This document shows positions 1 to 8,549 of a stretch of DNA of 64,000 nucleotides, in pieces (the first letter of the stretch is position 1; every line of letters starts with the position of its first letter). Origin of the DNA: Streptomyces montanisoli (GTDB taxonomy: Bacteria; Actinomycetota; Actinomycetes; Streptomycetales; Streptomycetaceae); assembly GCF_017813245.1 (NCBI RefSeq), contig NZ_JAGIQL010000003.1:55409-119408 (forward strand), written 5' to 3'. The notes below the pieces were generated by a model. It was given only the letters and a program-made list of their open reading frames with translations. It did no database searches and was not told the DNA's origin. The position numbers and the translations under genes were made by a program.

Positions 1-118
1 CGGGGAACGTCAGCGCCTCGGTGCCGCCTTCCGACAGGAGGGAGCGTGCGGCGTCGAGCAGGGCGCCGCGCTGCATGGTCCGGTGCTCGGCCACGGAGGC
101 CGCTCGAATCCTTGGCAC
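1..118 (-). CDS. TetR/AcrR-type regulator, N-terminal fragment (cut by window edge)
   Basis: A minus-strand reading frame opens at a GTG at 118 and runs off the left edge after 39 codons. It reads as the first helices of a TetR-family DNA-binding domain: basic start, then QRGALLDAARSLLSEGG and a T-EALTF segment, the usual beginning of the family HTH. It starts only 9 bases beyond the whiG stop, on the same strand, so it may be co-transcribed with whiG. Ligand and targets cannot be seen. The call rests on N-terminal similarity alone. Confidence 0.6.
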   Translation of the reverse strand, partial: MPRIRAASVAEHRTMQRGALLDAARSLLSEGGTEALTFP

Positions 119-127
119 GGACCCACT

Positions 128-967
128 CTACAAATCCGCCAATTTGGCCCGCAGCTGGAGGACCGACTTCGTGTGGATCTGGCTGACCCTGCTCTCGGTC
201 ACGCCGAGCACGTTGCCGATCTCGGCGAGGGTGAGGCCCTCGTAGTAGTAGAGCGTGACCACGGTCTTCTCCCGGTCGGGCAGGGTGTTGATGGCCCGGG
301 CGAGCAGTCTTCGCTGCTCGCGGTCCTCGGCCACCTCGACGGGGTCGTCGGCGGCCGTGTCCTCCAGCGTGTCCATGAGGCTGAGCCGGTCGCCGCCCTC
401 CCCGCCGACGTGCAGCAGCTCCTCCAGGGCCACGACGTTGGCCAGCGACAACTGGCTGAACACGGCGTGCAGTTCGTCAACGCCGATGCCCATCTCCGCG
501 GCGACCTCGGCCTCCGAGGGCGTGCGCCGCAACTGGGCCTCGAGCGTCGCGTAGGCCCGCTCGGCCGCGCGGGCCTTCTGCCGAACGGAGCGGGGGATCC
601 AGTCCAGGGCGCGCAGTTCGTCGATCATCGCGCCGCGGATGCGGGTGATGGCGTACGTCTCGAACTTGATGGCCCGCTCGATGTCGAACTTCTCGATGGC
701 GTCGATGAGCCCGAAGACTCCGGAGGACACGAAGTCGGCCTGCTCGACGTTGGGCGGCAGCCCGACGCTGACGCGGCCCGCCACGTACTTCACCAGCGGC
801 GAGTAGTGCAGGATCAGCTGCTCGCGCAGCCGTCCGTCGCCCGTCGCCTTGTAGGACCGCCACAGCTCGTCGAGCGACGAGGGTGCGGGCGGCCGGTCGG
901 CGCTCCGGGCGGCGGGGGGCGCCGACCGGGCCGCGGTGCGGTCGGACCCGGAGGTGTGCTGGGGCAT
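128..967 (-). CDS. whiG: RNA polymerase sigma factor WhiG (FliA/SigD class)
   Basis: Encodes a 279-residue sigma-70 family protein that in Streptomyces directs the onset of sporulation in aerial hyphae. Region 2 is visible as [19 protein letters not shown] and [16 protein letters not shown]. Region 3 follows ([20 protein letters not shown]). Region 4 carries the C-terminal HTH ([19 protein letters not shown]). Length and domain order match the motility/sporulation sigma class. It lies 167 bases beyond the dprA stop with nothing recognisable between. The ATG at 967 is the natural start of a P/A-rich N-terminal tail seen in other WhiG proteins. Confidence 0.95.
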   Translation of the reverse strand: MPQHTSGSDRTAARSAPPAARSADRPPAPSSLDELWRSYKATGDGRLREQLILHYSPLVKYVAGRVSVGLPPNVEQADFVSSGVFGLIDAIEKFDIERAIKFETYAITRIRGAMIDELRALDWIPRSVRQKARAAERAYATLEAQLRRTPSEAEVAAEMGIGVDELHAVFSQLSLANVVALEELLHVGGEGGDRLSLMDTLEDTAADDPVEVAEDREQRRLLARAINTLPDREKTVVTLYYYEGLTLAEIGNVLGVTESRVSQIHTKSVLQLRAKLADL

Positions 968-1134
968 GCGGTGCCTTGAGCCGTTCTGCTGTGACGTGGG
1001 GATCTGGCTGAGCGTAGCGTGACCGTGCCGTCGCGGTGCGCGTGCGGAGCGGGGGACGGTACTGCCTTGACCGGTACGGCGGTCAGCGGCGTATGGACGT
1101 CATTCGCCTCACCCTGTCACCCGAATGCCCCAGG

Positions 1135-2301
1135 TCAAGCACCGCCTTGCTGGCCGTCGCCGGTGCCCTGCCGTGGGGCGGCGGGACGCCATGTGTCGCT
1201 GTGTCGTTCGACAAACCCGAGCGAGTGAAGCTCGAAGAGCCTGGCGAGCGCCTCGTCGGTCGTGGCGCCCGCCTCCCGCGCCACCTCCGCCACCCGGTCC
1301 GTCCCTTTCGCGGGTAGCGCTTCGAGTACGCGTGCGCAGTCGGGGCGCAGCAGGTCCCTGGGGATGTCGGGCCCCCGTTTCCCGGGGGCCAGCTCTCCCA
1401 TGGCGCCGACCAGTTCGATCACCTCTTCCGCGTCGGTGACCAGGGCTCCTTCCCCTCTGAGCAGTTCGTGGACGCCGGCGGACAGGCCGCTCGTCACCGG
1501 TCCAGGCACTCCCATCGCGAGGCGGCCGAGGCGCTGGGCGCAGCGCACGGTGGAGAGTGATCCGCTGCGGTACGCGGCCTCCACGACCACGGTGCCCCGG
1601 GTGAGCGCGGCGATGACGCGGTTGCGCTGCACGAAGCGGCTGCGCGTCGGATGGTCGCCCGGCGGCAATTCCCCGACGACGAGACCTTGTTCGGCGATGC
1701 GTGCGATCAACTCGGCATGACCGCGCGGGTACACCGTGTCGACCCCGCAGGCGAGCACCGCCGCCGTGGCCCCGCCCGCGGCGAGGGCTCCGCGGTGCGC
1801 CGCGCCGTCCACCCCGAAGGCCGCCCCGGAGACCACGACCCAGCCGCGCTCCGCGAGCCCGCCGGCGAGCGTGGCGGCCATGTGCGCCCCGTACGGGGTG
1901 CAGGCGCGCGCCCCGACCACGGCGACCGACCGCAGCGCCCAGAGCCTGAGGTCGGGCGCTCCGCGCACCCACAGCCCGATGGGTGCCGCCGGCCCCAGGT
2001 CGGCGAGCTGGGTGGGCCACTCCGCGTCCCCGGGGCAGAGGAACCGGACGCCCGACCGCGCCGCCGCGGCCAGGTCGCTCCCGGGGTCGGCCACCGCCGC
2101 GCGGGCACGGTAGCCGTCGAGCCGGCCGGCGCCGACGCCCGTGAGCGCCGCTTCGGCCACTGCGCGGTCGCCGGTGAGCAGGTCGAGCAGCGCGGTGGCG
2201 CCAAGGCGCCGCAGCCAGACACCCGCGATCTCGTCGCCGGGCTCGAACACGCGCGTGAGCGCGGCCCTGGCCCACCGCTCCCCGGCCGCGGCGGCTGTCA
2301 T
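1135..2301 (-). CDS. dprA: DNA-processing protein DprA/Smf
   Basis: 388-residue DprA: a protein that binds single-stranded DNA and loads RecA during uptake of transforming DNA in naturally competent bacteria; its role in Streptomyces is unclear. The Rossmann-like core is visible as SVAVVGARACTPYG, then SGAAFGVDGAAHRGAL and VVGELPPGDHPTRSRF, with a winged-helix C terminus (VAEVAREAGATTDEALARLF). The start is taken as the ATG at 2301 because it overlaps the yifB stop (ATGA) and gives the family length; the frame stays open further upstream into yifB. The yifB-dprA order is conserved widely, so prophage insertion into yifB may also affect dprA transcription. Confidence 0.93.
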   Translation of the reverse strand: MTAAAAGERWARAALTRVFEPGDEIAGVWLRRLGATALLDLLTGDRAVAEAALTGVGAGRLDGYRARAAVADPGSDLAAAARSGVRFLCPGDAEWPTQLADLGPAAPIGLWVRGAPDLRLWALRSVAVVGARACTPYGAHMAATLAGGLAERGWVVVSGAAFGVDGAAHRGALAAGGATAAVLACGVDTVYPRGHAELIARIAEQGLVVGELPPGDHPTRSRFVQRNRVIAALTRGTVVVEAAYRSGSLSTVRCAQRLGRLAMGVPGPVTSGLSAGVHELLRGEGALVTDAEEVIELVGAMGELAPGKRGPDIPRDLLRPDCARVLEALPAKGTDRVAEVAREAGATTDEALARLFELHSLGFVERHSDTWRPAAPRQGTGDGQQGGA

Positions 2302-2938
2302 GACCTGCCCGCCATCGCCGGGGCACCGCGCGCGACGCCGGTGCGCAGTTCGAGGGCGAGCGCCACATCGTCCTCGGCCGGACGGTCGCGGCCCGCCAGG
2401 TCGGCGATCGTCCAGGCGACCCTCAGGACGCGGTCGAGTCCGCGCGCCGTGAGCAGGCCGCGCTCCAGGTCGCTCTCGGCCGCGGCGAGCGCGCCCGGCG
2501 CCACGGGCCACCTGGTGCGCAGCTCGTGTCCTGGCACCTGGCTGTTGAGCTGCCACGCCATGCCCTCGAAGCGCGCTGCCGCGCGCTCCCTCGCCTGCCG
2601 CACCCGGGCGGCGACCACCGCCGTCGACTCGCCGCGGAGGCCCTCGCCCACCAGGTCGGCACGCTGCACGGGCCGCACCCCCACCCGCAGGTCAACCCGG
2701 TCGAGCAGCGGGCCCGACAGCCGCGCCTGGTAGCGGCGGACGGCCGAGGGCGGGCATTCGCAGGCCGAGCCGCCCACGCCGTGCCTGCCGCACGGGCAGG
2801 GGTTGGCCGCCAGCACCATCAGGAAGCGGGCGGGCAGCCGCACCACGCCCGCGCTGCGCGCCACGACCACGTGTCCCGACTCCAGCGGCTGGCGCAGCGC
2901 CTCCAGCGCCCGCCCGGAGAACTCGGGCGCCTCGTCCA
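2298..2938 (-). pseudogene. yifB: yifB/comM 3' fragment, separated from its 5' part by the prophage
   Basis: About 213 codons of the C-terminal half of the Mg-chelatase-like AAA+ protein YifB/ComM. It begins at the Asp-Glu of Walker B (DEAPEFSGRALEALRQPLES) and continues through LAANPCPCGRHG to the normal stop. Upstream the frame runs into phage DNA (attL). The only nearby start is a TTG at 2939. The 5' part, with Walker A, lies at 41325-42300. The two pieces join without loss if the prophage is removed. In Haemophilus and Vibrio, ComM is a branch-migration helicase for transformation; its Streptomyces role is not known to me. Confidence 0.93.
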
Positions 2939-2964
2939 AGGACAGGGCATGTAAAACAGGTGGC
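2915..2964. other. attL: yifB/prophage junction
   Basis: Host yifB sequence reads up to CTCGTCCA (ending 2938) and phage sequence follows. The phage arm ends in AAAACAGGTGGC (2953-2964), the inverted complement of GCCACCTGTTTT at the right end (41302-41313). The bases common to both junctions around the crossover are TCCA (2935-2938 and 41324-41327). The integrase gene stops 22 bases inside. Such a very short identical core with long inverted phage arms is typical of large serine integrases. Confidence 0.85.
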
Positions 2965-2986
2965 TACGGGAGGTGAGGACGGCGCC

Positions 2987-4612
2987 TTACTTCTCCGTCG
3001 TCTCCCACGGGTCCGGCTCCCACACGGGGTGGATTGTGATCGTGGTCTGACCGCTTCCCTCGACGCCCTTGCGACCCGCGGCGCCCCGCGTGATGGCCAC
3101 GCGCCGAATGAGGGACCGCAGGATGCCGTTCGTTTCGGGCGCACGGAACGTGTCCCACTCTTCGAGCAGACCGACCGCGAGAGGCACCAGCGCGCTACGT
3201 TTCGGCATCGCGGCTTCCGCGGCGAGCCCTTCGAGTGCTTCCGTGACGGCCTCTTTCTGTTTCAAGATCCGTGCCCGGGCGGCCTCGAAGACCCCTTCGG
3301 GGTAGGCATCCGGATTGGTGGCGCGGTCTACGGCCAGATTGGTTAGGGCGTTGGTCAGCCGCGTGTGTTCGCCCTCCATCCGGGCCCGCTCCCTCTGGTC
3401 GCGCTCGGTGTGGTCGTCGCGCTGCGGCGGGATGTATGCGGGCGGCGCAGCGTCGACGCCGGCGGCGACTTCGCGTGCGAGCCACAGTCGCACTTCATCC
3501 TCGACGACGGCGCGCTGCACCCATACGGGGTTGTCGCACAGGCCGCTGCGACTCTGCCCGCACGCGTAGGCGTATCCCAGGATGCGCCCGGACGCTCGGC
3601 GCGCTGAGGTCGCGGCGGCGCCCTCGCGGCATCCCCCGCACCGGACGAGACCGGTGAGTGGGTAGGTCGGGTTGCGGACTCTGGGCGTCATCTGGCGGCG
3701 CTCGGCGACGTGTTCCTCGTACCGCTCCCAGGTCTCCGGGCTGATGATCGCCTCGTGAGCTCCGTCGATGTGTACCCATCTGCCGCAGGTGCCACCGTTG
3801 GCCGTGTAGTCGCATCGGCATTCGGGATCGTGCACGCGGAGTAGGCCGCCGGCGAATCCCGAGAGCATGTAGCGGCGCAGGCTGTCGGCACGCCAGGGGT
3901 TGCCGTGGCCGGTGCGGTAGCCCAGGGGGTTGAGCCACGCTGCGAGGCCGCCGTATCCCTCTGCGTCGGCGAGCTTGCGCGCGAACAGGTCCTCGACGGT
4001 GGCCCGCGCGGCCTCGTCGACCTGGTACCACTCGCGTTGCGTGGCCCACTGTCTCGGGTCGCTGGGGTGCGGAATGCGGCGGGGGTGCCAGATGTAGCCG
4101 AGTCGCTTGCCGCCGGTCGCTGGTAGGCCGTGCGCGCGGCGCCACTGGTGGGTTTCCTTCCACTGCTCGCCGGCGCGGTCCGACTCGAAAACCGCGAGGT
4201 CGAAAAGGATCTTGCGGTTGAAGCGACCGACCGCGGTCCGGGCGTCCACTTCCTCGGTTGCCGATTCGAGCTGCCCGCCCGCATGCTCCAAGCGCGTGAG
4301 GTTCACGGCGATGCCGAGATCGTTGCGGCCGAAGCGAGAGAACTTCCAGACGGCTATTCCGACCGCCTCGCGCTTCTCCACTCGCTCAATGCCGCGCATG
4401 ATCTTGCGTTTGAAGTTGCGGCCGGTCATGTCGAGGTCTTCGATCCAGTCGACGATGCGGCGACCGGTCCGCCGTGCCCATGCCTGGATGGCGGCCTTTT
4501 GAAGGTCCGGGCTGATCTTCTCCTCTTTCCACGTGCTGACGCGGATGTATCCGAGCCAGGGTTCGGGGTCGAGGGCGGCAGCACTTAGGAAGGTGTCGGG
4601 TGGTGGAGTCAT
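2987..4612 (-). CDS. int: Large serine recombinase (phage integrase)
   Basis: 541-residue site-specific recombinase. The resolvase domain opens with WLGYIRVSTW, giving a catalytic Ser near residue 26, and includes the active-site arginines around EDLDMTGRNFKRK and FSRFGRNDLG. A recombinase domain follows (EGYGGLAAWLNPLGYRTGHG), then a zinc ribbon (CGGC ... C ... C) and a C-terminal coiled coil (LTNALTNLAVDRA to EALEGLAAEAA). The frame extends 112 codons upstream, but that stretch is Arg/Pro-rich shadow coding over the next gene; the ATG at 4612 overlaps that gene's stop (ATGA) and starts the domain properly. The gene sits immediately inside attL. The enzyme integrates the phage into yifB. Confidence 0.94.
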   Translation of the reverse strand: MTPPPDTFLSAAALDPEPWLGYIRVSTWKEEKISPDLQKAAIQAWARRTGRRIVDWIEDLDMTGRNFKRKIMRGIERVEKREAVGIAVWKFSRFGRNDLGIAVNLTRLEHAGGQLESATEEVDARTAVGRFNRKILFDLAVFESDRAGEQWKETHQWRRAHGLPATGGKRLGYIWHPRRIPHPSDPRQWATQREWYQVDEAARATVEDLFARKLADAEGYGGLAAWLNPLGYRTGHGNPWRADSLRRYMLSGFAGGLLRVHDPECRCDYTANGGTCGRWVHIDGAHEAIISPETWERYEEHVAERRQMTPRVRNPTYPLTGLVRCGGCREGAAATSARRASGRILGYAYACGQSRSGLCDNPVWVQRAVVEDEVRLWLAREVAAGVDAAPPAYIPPQRDDHTERDQRERARMEGEHTRLTNALTNLAVDRATNPDAYPEGVFEAARARILKQKEAVTEALEGLAAEAAMPKRSALVPLAVGLLEEWDTFRAPETNGILRSLIRRVAITRGAAGRKGVEGSGQTTITIHPVWEPDPWETTEK

Positions 4613-4989
4613 CCGGCGGTCCGTTCTCTGTCGTTGCGGATGGGGCGGAGGTGGCGCACGTTGCCGAGCTGGTCGTCGACGGTGCCGGCGCGGTCTCCGT
4701 CGGTGGGCGCGGTCGGCTGGTCGAGGAGGCCGCGGGCGACCTGGTCGAGGGCGAGGAGGTATCCGGCGCGGTGTGCGTCGGCGAGCTGGCCGTCGCTGAG
4801 ACGGTGGGCGTGCTGGATGTGCCCGACGATCAGGGCGGGCAGGGACAAGATGCCGAGGAGGATGCCGCACCGGGAGAGATCGTCCGAGCTGCCGAGTGCG
4901 CCGATCGCTCCGAGGGCGACAGCGACGAGCAGGCCGGCGTACGCGCACGCGGGCAGGGTGTAGGCGTGCACGGGAAGGGCGCGGCTCAT
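4609..4989 (-). CDS. Small membrane protein between integrase and repressor
   Basis: 126 residues with two hydrophobic segments near the N terminus (AYAGLLVAVALGAIGALG and ILLGILSLPALIVGHI) and a charged C-terminal half with a histidine-rich junction. No family was recognised. The ATG at 4989 is preceded by GGAGG at good spacing. An earlier ATG at 5016 overlaps the repressor stop and is the alternative. Its stop overlaps the integrase start, so it is co-transcribed with repressor and integrase and is expected to be expressed in the lysogen. A superinfection-exclusion or immunity accessory role is possible but unproven. Confidence 0.75.
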   Translation of the reverse strand: MSRALPVHAYTLPACAYAGLLVAVALGAIGALGSSDDLSRCGILLGILSLPALIVGHIQHAHRLSDGQLADAHRAGYLLALDQVARGLLDQPTAPTDGDRAGTVDDQLGNVRHLRPIRNDRERTAG

Positions 4990-5012
4990 GGGGTGGTGCC
5001 TCCGTGGGTAGT

Positions 5013-5459
5013 TCATTGCTCTGCGGTGCGGCCCCCGCTCTCGGTGGGGGGTGGTGTGCGTTGCAGGGTCTCGGTCATGTTCACGAACAGGCGGCGCTTC
5101 TGTTCGTCCTCGATGCCGAGCTCGTCGGCGGCCTGCTCGGGCGTGATGCGTCGCTCGCCGGGCTCGGGGTGGCGGACGTACGCGAGCTCGCGCTCGTCGA
5201 GGATTCCGGCGCGTACGAGCATTTCGCCGAGCGGCACGTGTAGGGCCGCGGCGAGTAGGCCGAGGACGCGTGTGTCGGTGATGTTGTCGCCGCGTAGTAG
5301 CCGGCCGACGGTTGATGGGCTGATGCCGGAGTCGGCGGCGAACGACGACTTTCCGCCGCTACGTGGGCGGCTGAGGTCGTAGCCGCGTCGGGCGAGCTGG
5401 TCGTGTAGCCAGGTGGCGAACGTCTGGGTTGCTGTCTCGTCGCCGTTGCTGTTTTTCAT
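5013..5459 (-). CDS. XRE-family prophage repressor
   Basis: 148 residues. The N-terminal half is a helix-turn-helix of the Cro/C1 type (FAADSGISPSTVGRLLRGDN), followed by a helical region ending in a hydrophilic tail. It is the first gene of the leftward lysogeny operon (repressor, membrane protein, integrase) and is divergent from the early lytic operon, with the spacer holding dyad operators. Position and domain make it the likely immunity repressor. No peptidase (LexA-like) domain is present, so SOS self-cleavage is not expected from the sequence. Confidence 0.85.
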   Translation of the reverse strand: MKNSNGDETATQTFATWLHDQLARRGYDLSRPRSGGKSSFAADSGISPSTVGRLLRGDNITDTRVLGLLAAALHVPLGEMLVRAGILDERELAYVRHPEPGERRITPEQAADELGIEDEQKRRLFVNMTETLQRTPPPTESGGRTAEQ

Positions 5460-5587
5460 GCGAGAAATTTAGCGCGTCGTGACAGATCACGGCGCACCAG
5501 GATTCAGCCATGACATGGCGCATGGTGGCACCCCCCTTTGGCATATGCGGATGCGTGACCTGCATGAATGCCTCGAACGTCTGTACG

Positions 5588-5616
5588 ACGGTAGTCGCGC
5601 GGTCGCACGCCGTCAA
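5588..5616 (-). promoter_or_regulatory. Predicted promoter of the repressor-integrase operon
   Basis: On the minus strand, TTGACG (5611-5616) and TACCGT (5588-5593) are separated by 17 bases. This is a good match to the vegetative HrdB promoter pattern (TTGACA, 16-18, TASVDT). It would start transcription near 5580, leaving about 120 bases of leader before the repressor ATG at 5459. Confidence 0.6.
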
Positions 5617-5643
5617 CGTTGTATAGGGCAGCGAACCCGCAGG

Positions 5644-5709
5644 TAGCTTTCACACCGGAAAGCTATGTGTTAACTTTCTGGCCGGTCAGACAACTGTCCG
5701 GCCAGAAAG
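5644..5709 (+). promoter_or_regulatory. Early lytic promoter with two overlapping operator dyads
   Basis: TTTCAC (5648-5653) and TAACTT (5671-5676), 17 bases apart, form a plausible rightward promoter. Dyad one, TAGCTTTC-6-GAAAGCTA, spans 5644-5665 and covers the -35. Dyad two has arms CTTTCTGGCCGGTCAG and CTGTCCGGCCAGAAAG (5674-5689 and 5694-5709, one mismatched pair) and covers the -10 and start. Each arm of dyad two contains a smaller palindrome: CTGGCCGGTCAG (5678-5689) and CTGTCCGGCCAG (5694-5705). The layout resembles a repressor/Cro switch. Confidence 0.65.
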
Positions 5710-5720
5710 GACCGTTAACC

Positions 5721-5945
5721 GTGTACGACCGCACCGCCCTACGCACCGTCGCTGCCGCAAAGGGTGACGCACGCCCCGTAGACCTCGCAGACCGGTTGAA
5801 GGTTGCACAGGCCACCGCATGGCGCCTCTACCACGGCCACACCGCGCCCTCCGCCCGCGTGGCCGCCGCCGTCGAGCACGCATACGGCCTGCCCGCGTCC
5901 GCCCTGCTCAAGCAGCGCCAGGCCGTCACAGAGGCCGCCGCATGA
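5721..5945 (+). CDS. Cro-like small HTH protein, first early gene
   Basis: 74 residues beginning at GTG 5721, with GAAAGG about ten bases upstream. The sequence DLADRLKVAQATAWRLYHG is a helix-turn-helix and the C-terminal part (VAAAVEHAYGLPASALL) resembles the XRE tail that follows such motifs. The frame is open further upstream (to 5619), but that would read through the operators. First gene of the rightward operon and divergent from the repressor, it is the likely Cro/antirepressor counterpart; a directionality factor is an alternative. Confidence 0.75.
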   Translation: MYDRTALRTVAAAKGDARPVDLADRLKVAQATAWRLYHGHTAPSARVAAAVEHAYGLPASALLKQRQAVTEAAA

Positions 5946-6124
5946 GCGCCCGCGTGATCAGCCGCGAGGAGGCGTTCGCGAACGCGCGCCGCCACCTCGA
6001 CGCCGCCCGGGCCCGCCGCGACGCCGACCGCGCCGCCGGACGCCTCCCCCTCGACGTCGAGGCGATATGCCGCCACCTCGAACGCCAGCAGCGCGCGACC
6101 GTCCCCCACCGCGCCGCGGCCTGA
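5942..6124 (+). CDS. Hypothetical early protein, 60 residues
   Basis: Starts at ATG 5942 overlapping the previous stop (ATGA), so translation is coupled. Highly charged helical peptide (SREEAFANARRHLDAARARR). No family recognised. Small, early and next to the Cro-like gene, it is one of the candidates for the missing recombination directionality factor, but nothing in the sequence proves this. Confidence 0.6.
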   Translation: MSARVISREEAFANARRHLDAARARRDADRAAGRLPLDVEAICRHLERQQRATVPHRAAA

Positions 6125-6194
6125 AACGCCACGGGGCCGCCCGGATGCGACCCGGAACGGCCCCACACGACCCACCACTCGAAAGGCACTGGAC

Positions 6195-6506
6195 GTGTCC
6201 CACGACCCTACCGGCGACGACCGCGCCGACGTGCAGCTCGACGAGCTCGCCCTCGCCTACGCCGCCGACCCCGACACGCTCGGCCGTCTGCTCGCCTCGC
6301 ACGCCGCCCGCGTGCTCCGCCTCGACGTGGCCGCCGTCGACGAGGACGCCACCGGCGCCGAGCGCGCCATGTGCGCCGCGGAGGCCAACGGCACCCGCGA
6401 GGCCCTGCTCGCCGAGATCGCCCCCGCCCGCGACGACGAACAGCCGCTCGCCGTCGTGATCCCCCTCGCCGCCAGCCCCCTCGCCCAGAACGGACGCACC
6501 GCATGA
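6195..6506 (+). CDS. Hypothetical early protein, 103 residues
   Basis: GTG start at 6195 with GAAAGG upstream. The product is acidic (many Asp and Glu) with no membrane segment and no recognised domain. Its stop overlaps the start of the ERF gene (ATGA), so it may act with the recombination genes. It is acidic enough to be a DNA mimic or a nuclease inhibitor, but that is speculation. Confidence 0.65.
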   Translation: MSHDPTGDDRADVQLDELALAYAADPDTLGRLLASHAARVLRLDVAAVDEDATGAERAMCAAEANGTREALLAEIAPARDDEQPLAVVIPLAASPLAQNGRTA

Positions 6507-7561
6507 GCACCCCGACGCCACTCGCCGCCGTCCCCAACCCGGCGCCCCGCCTTGAGACCGCGTACGTGCCCGCGCCCGAGGGCGCGCCGGCCGACGCGCC
6601 GCGCGTGTTCGCGGTCGTCGCCGCCGTGATGGCAGACGCGATGCCTGTCGGGAAGGACCAGCGCAACACGCAGCAGAACTACAACTTCCGCGGTATCGAC
6701 GACGTGATGTCGGCCATGGCAGGCCCGATGCGTAAGCACGGCCTGTTCATCCTGCCGAGCATCGCCGGGCACCGGCAGGAGCGTGACGGGAAGATGACCC
6801 GCACCGTGATCACGATGCGGTACCGCGTGTACGGGCCCGCGGGCGACTGTCTGCTCGCCGACGTGCCGGGCGAGGCGTTCGACTTCGCCGACAAGGCCAC
6901 CAACAAGGCGCAGTCGGCCGCGTTGAAGTACCTCCTCTTCACGTTGTTCATGCTGCCTGTGGACGCCCGCAGTATCGACGACGGCGACCGCCACCACCCG
7001 GAGCCGACCGCCGAGCAGCGAGCCGAGCAGACCCAGCGTCAGCAGCGCCGCGGCGGGCAGCAGCGCGGGCAGCAGCGCCAGCAGGGCGGGCAGCAGCCGC
7101 GCCGCAGCAACCGGGCCGAGCCGGGCCCGTGGGAGCAGGAGCCACCGCAGCAGCAGCGCCAGCAGCGGCCCGACTACCTCGCCGCCGCCCGTAAGGCGGA
7201 CAGCCGCGAGGAGTTCGACAAGATCCGGGCCGCCGCCGTCAAGGCGGGCGCACCGGCCGACTTCCTCGACCAGCTCGACCAGGTCGCCCGCAGCAAGGCC
7301 CAGGCCGCGAGCGCGCCGCCCAAGGGTGAGCGGCAGGCCGGCGGGCGCGCGTCGACCGGGCAGCAGGGCGGCGACCAGGAGCACGCCGCCGCGCTCGGCG
7401 AGATGTTCGACGCCGCCCGCGACGCCGGGATCGCCGACCGCGCCGAGGTCGAGCAGCTGTTCACCTCGCGCCACGGCGTTGCCCCGGCCGACGCCACCCG
7501 CGAGCAGCTGCACGCCATGCGCGACGACCTGCTCGACGCCGTCCAGGGAGCCGCCGCGTGA
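6503..7561 (+). CDS. erf: ERF-family single-strand annealing protein
   Basis: 352 residues. The N-terminal core matches the ERF superfamily: a conserved NFRGIDDVMSAMAGPMRKHG segment, VITMRYRVYGPAGD, and FDFADKATNKAQSAALKYL followed by LLFTLFMLPVD. These proteins anneal complementary strands during phage recombination or genome circularisation. The core is followed by a long Gln/Arg-rich linker (7014-7165) and a C-terminal helical region (YLAAARKADSREEFDKIRAA and a second copy-like LGEMFDAARDAGIADRAEVE). No paired exonuclease is obvious; the next gene is unknown. Confidence 0.88.
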   Translation: MSTPTPLAAVPNPAPRLETAYVPAPEGAPADAPRVFAVVAAVMADAMPVGKDQRNTQQNYNFRGIDDVMSAMAGPMRKHGLFILPSIAGHRQERDGKMTRTVITMRYRVYGPAGDCLLADVPGEAFDFADKATNKAQSAALKYLLFTLFMLPVDARSIDDGDRHHPEPTAEQRAEQTQRQQRRGGQQRGQQRQQGGQQPRRSNRAEPGPWEQEPPQQQRQQRPDYLAAARKADSREEFDKIRAAAVKAGAPADFLDQLDQVARSKAQAASAPPKGERQAGGRASTGQQGGDQEHAAALGEMFDAARDAGIADRAEVEQLFTSRHGVAPADATREQLHAMRDDLLDAVQGAAA

Positions 7562-8169
7562 CCGCCACCGACACCAGCACGCCGAACGCCGAGCAGCCCG
7601 CCGAGTCCCTGCGCGACCTCGCCATCGAAGAGGCCGCCGTCGACCTGCTCGCCGCCCGCGTCGCCGCTGCCAAGAAGGACGTACGGGCCCGTACACAGGC
7701 CGCGCTTGACGCGGCCGCCCGGCGGGATGGAGTCGAGCGCGTCGCCGCCGAGCTCCCCGGCGGGCCAGCGGTCGCGACCATCTCTCTGCGTAAGGGCAGC
7801 GTGGGCCCGGTCGTCACCGACGCCGAGGCGTTCGCCCGTTGGGTCGCCGCACGGTGGCCCGAGCAGCGTCAGGAGTACACGGAGACCCGGCTCGTGCGGA
7901 CCGTCAAGGAGTGGCGCGCGGCCGAGCTGGTCGCCGAAATGGCCGCCCTTGAGTTGTCCCTCGACGGCAAGGGCACGCGCCCCGCCCAGTGGGCCGACCC
8001 GGACACGGGCGAGCTGGTCGAGGTGCCGGGCGTGCTCATCAAACCAACCAGCGCCCGCACGCACTCGCTCACGTGGCGCAAGGGCGGGAAGGACGCGACC
8101 GCCGAGGCGTGGCGCACCGGCACTCTCGCCGCGCAGTTCGCCGCGATCACCGCGGGGGGCGAGAAGTGA
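7558..8169 (+). CDS. Hypothetical protein coupled to ERF recombinase
   Basis: 203 residues, GTG start overlapping the ERF stop. The N-terminal half is helical (AIEEAAVDLLAARVAAAKKD), the rest mixed, with a late segment VPGVLIKPTSARTHSLTW. I do not recognise the family. Tight coupling to the annealing protein suggests a partner role in recombination (nuclease or nuclease inhibitor), but no nuclease motif such as QxxxY or PD-(D/E)xK could be confirmed by eye. Confidence 0.7.
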   Translation: MTATDTSTPNAEQPAESLRDLAIEEAAVDLLAARVAAAKKDVRARTQAALDAAARRDGVERVAAELPGGPAVATISLRKGSVGPVVTDAEAFARWVAARWPEQRQEYTETRLVRTVKEWRAAELVAEMAALELSLDGKGTRPAQWADPDTGELVEVPGVLIKPTSARTHSLTWRKGGKDATAEAWRTGTLAAQFAAITAGGEK

Positions 8170-8315
8170 TCCTCGCCGCTGTCACCGCAGTCGTGACCCT
8201 CGCCGCGCTCGTCGTCGGGGCGTGGGCGATCGAGACCCGCCTCGCCGCCCTGTGGCGCACCGAGCAGCGCCGCCACAACGCCCGCCATCGCCGCAGCCAG
8301 TCGGCCCCGCGGTGA
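8166..8315 (+). CDS. Small single-pass membrane peptide
   Basis: 49 residues from GTG 8166, overlapping the previous stop. One N-terminal hydrophobic helix (VILAAVTAVVTLAALVVGAW) followed by a strongly basic tail rich in Arg and His. Both ends are stop/start coupled to neighbours, which supports translation. Function unknown; it resembles small phage membrane peptides in architecture only. Confidence 0.6.
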   Translation: MILAAVTAVVTLAALVVGAWAIETRLAALWRTEQRRHNARHRRSQSAPR

Positions 8316-8473
8316 CGCGCGCCCTCGACTGGCGCGACCGCCGCCACTGGTCGGCGAAGCGCCGCCCGTGCCGCTACTGCGGACGCCTGACCAACCTCCG
8401 CGACGAGCAGGGCCGACCCGCCATGAAGGTCTGCGCCGAGCAGGCAGAAGCCGACGCCGAGCGCACCCGATGA
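8312..8473 (+). CDS. Small zinc-motif protein, 53 residues
   Basis: GTG start at 8312 overlaps the previous stop. Very basic N terminus, then CRYCG and a single later Cys. The short CxxC unit suggests a partial metal site or a minimal zinc finger. It belongs to a set of small cysteine-motif proteins in this early region. No specific function can be assigned. Confidence 0.55.
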   Translation: MTRALDWRDRRHWSAKRRPCRYCGRLTNLRDEQGRPAMKVCAEQAEADAERTR

Positions 8474-8549
8474 CCGGCCCCGGGGCGAGGACGAGCCACA
8501 CGGCCCCTCGCCCCGGGCGCCCGCACCACCAGAACAGGAGCAACCCCCC

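Noticed and set aside
4613..4948. An upstream extension of the integrase to give 653 residues
   Set aside because: The extra 112 residues are Arg/Pro-rich and lie over the next gene; the ATG at 4612 is coupled to that gene's stop and starts the resolvase domain.
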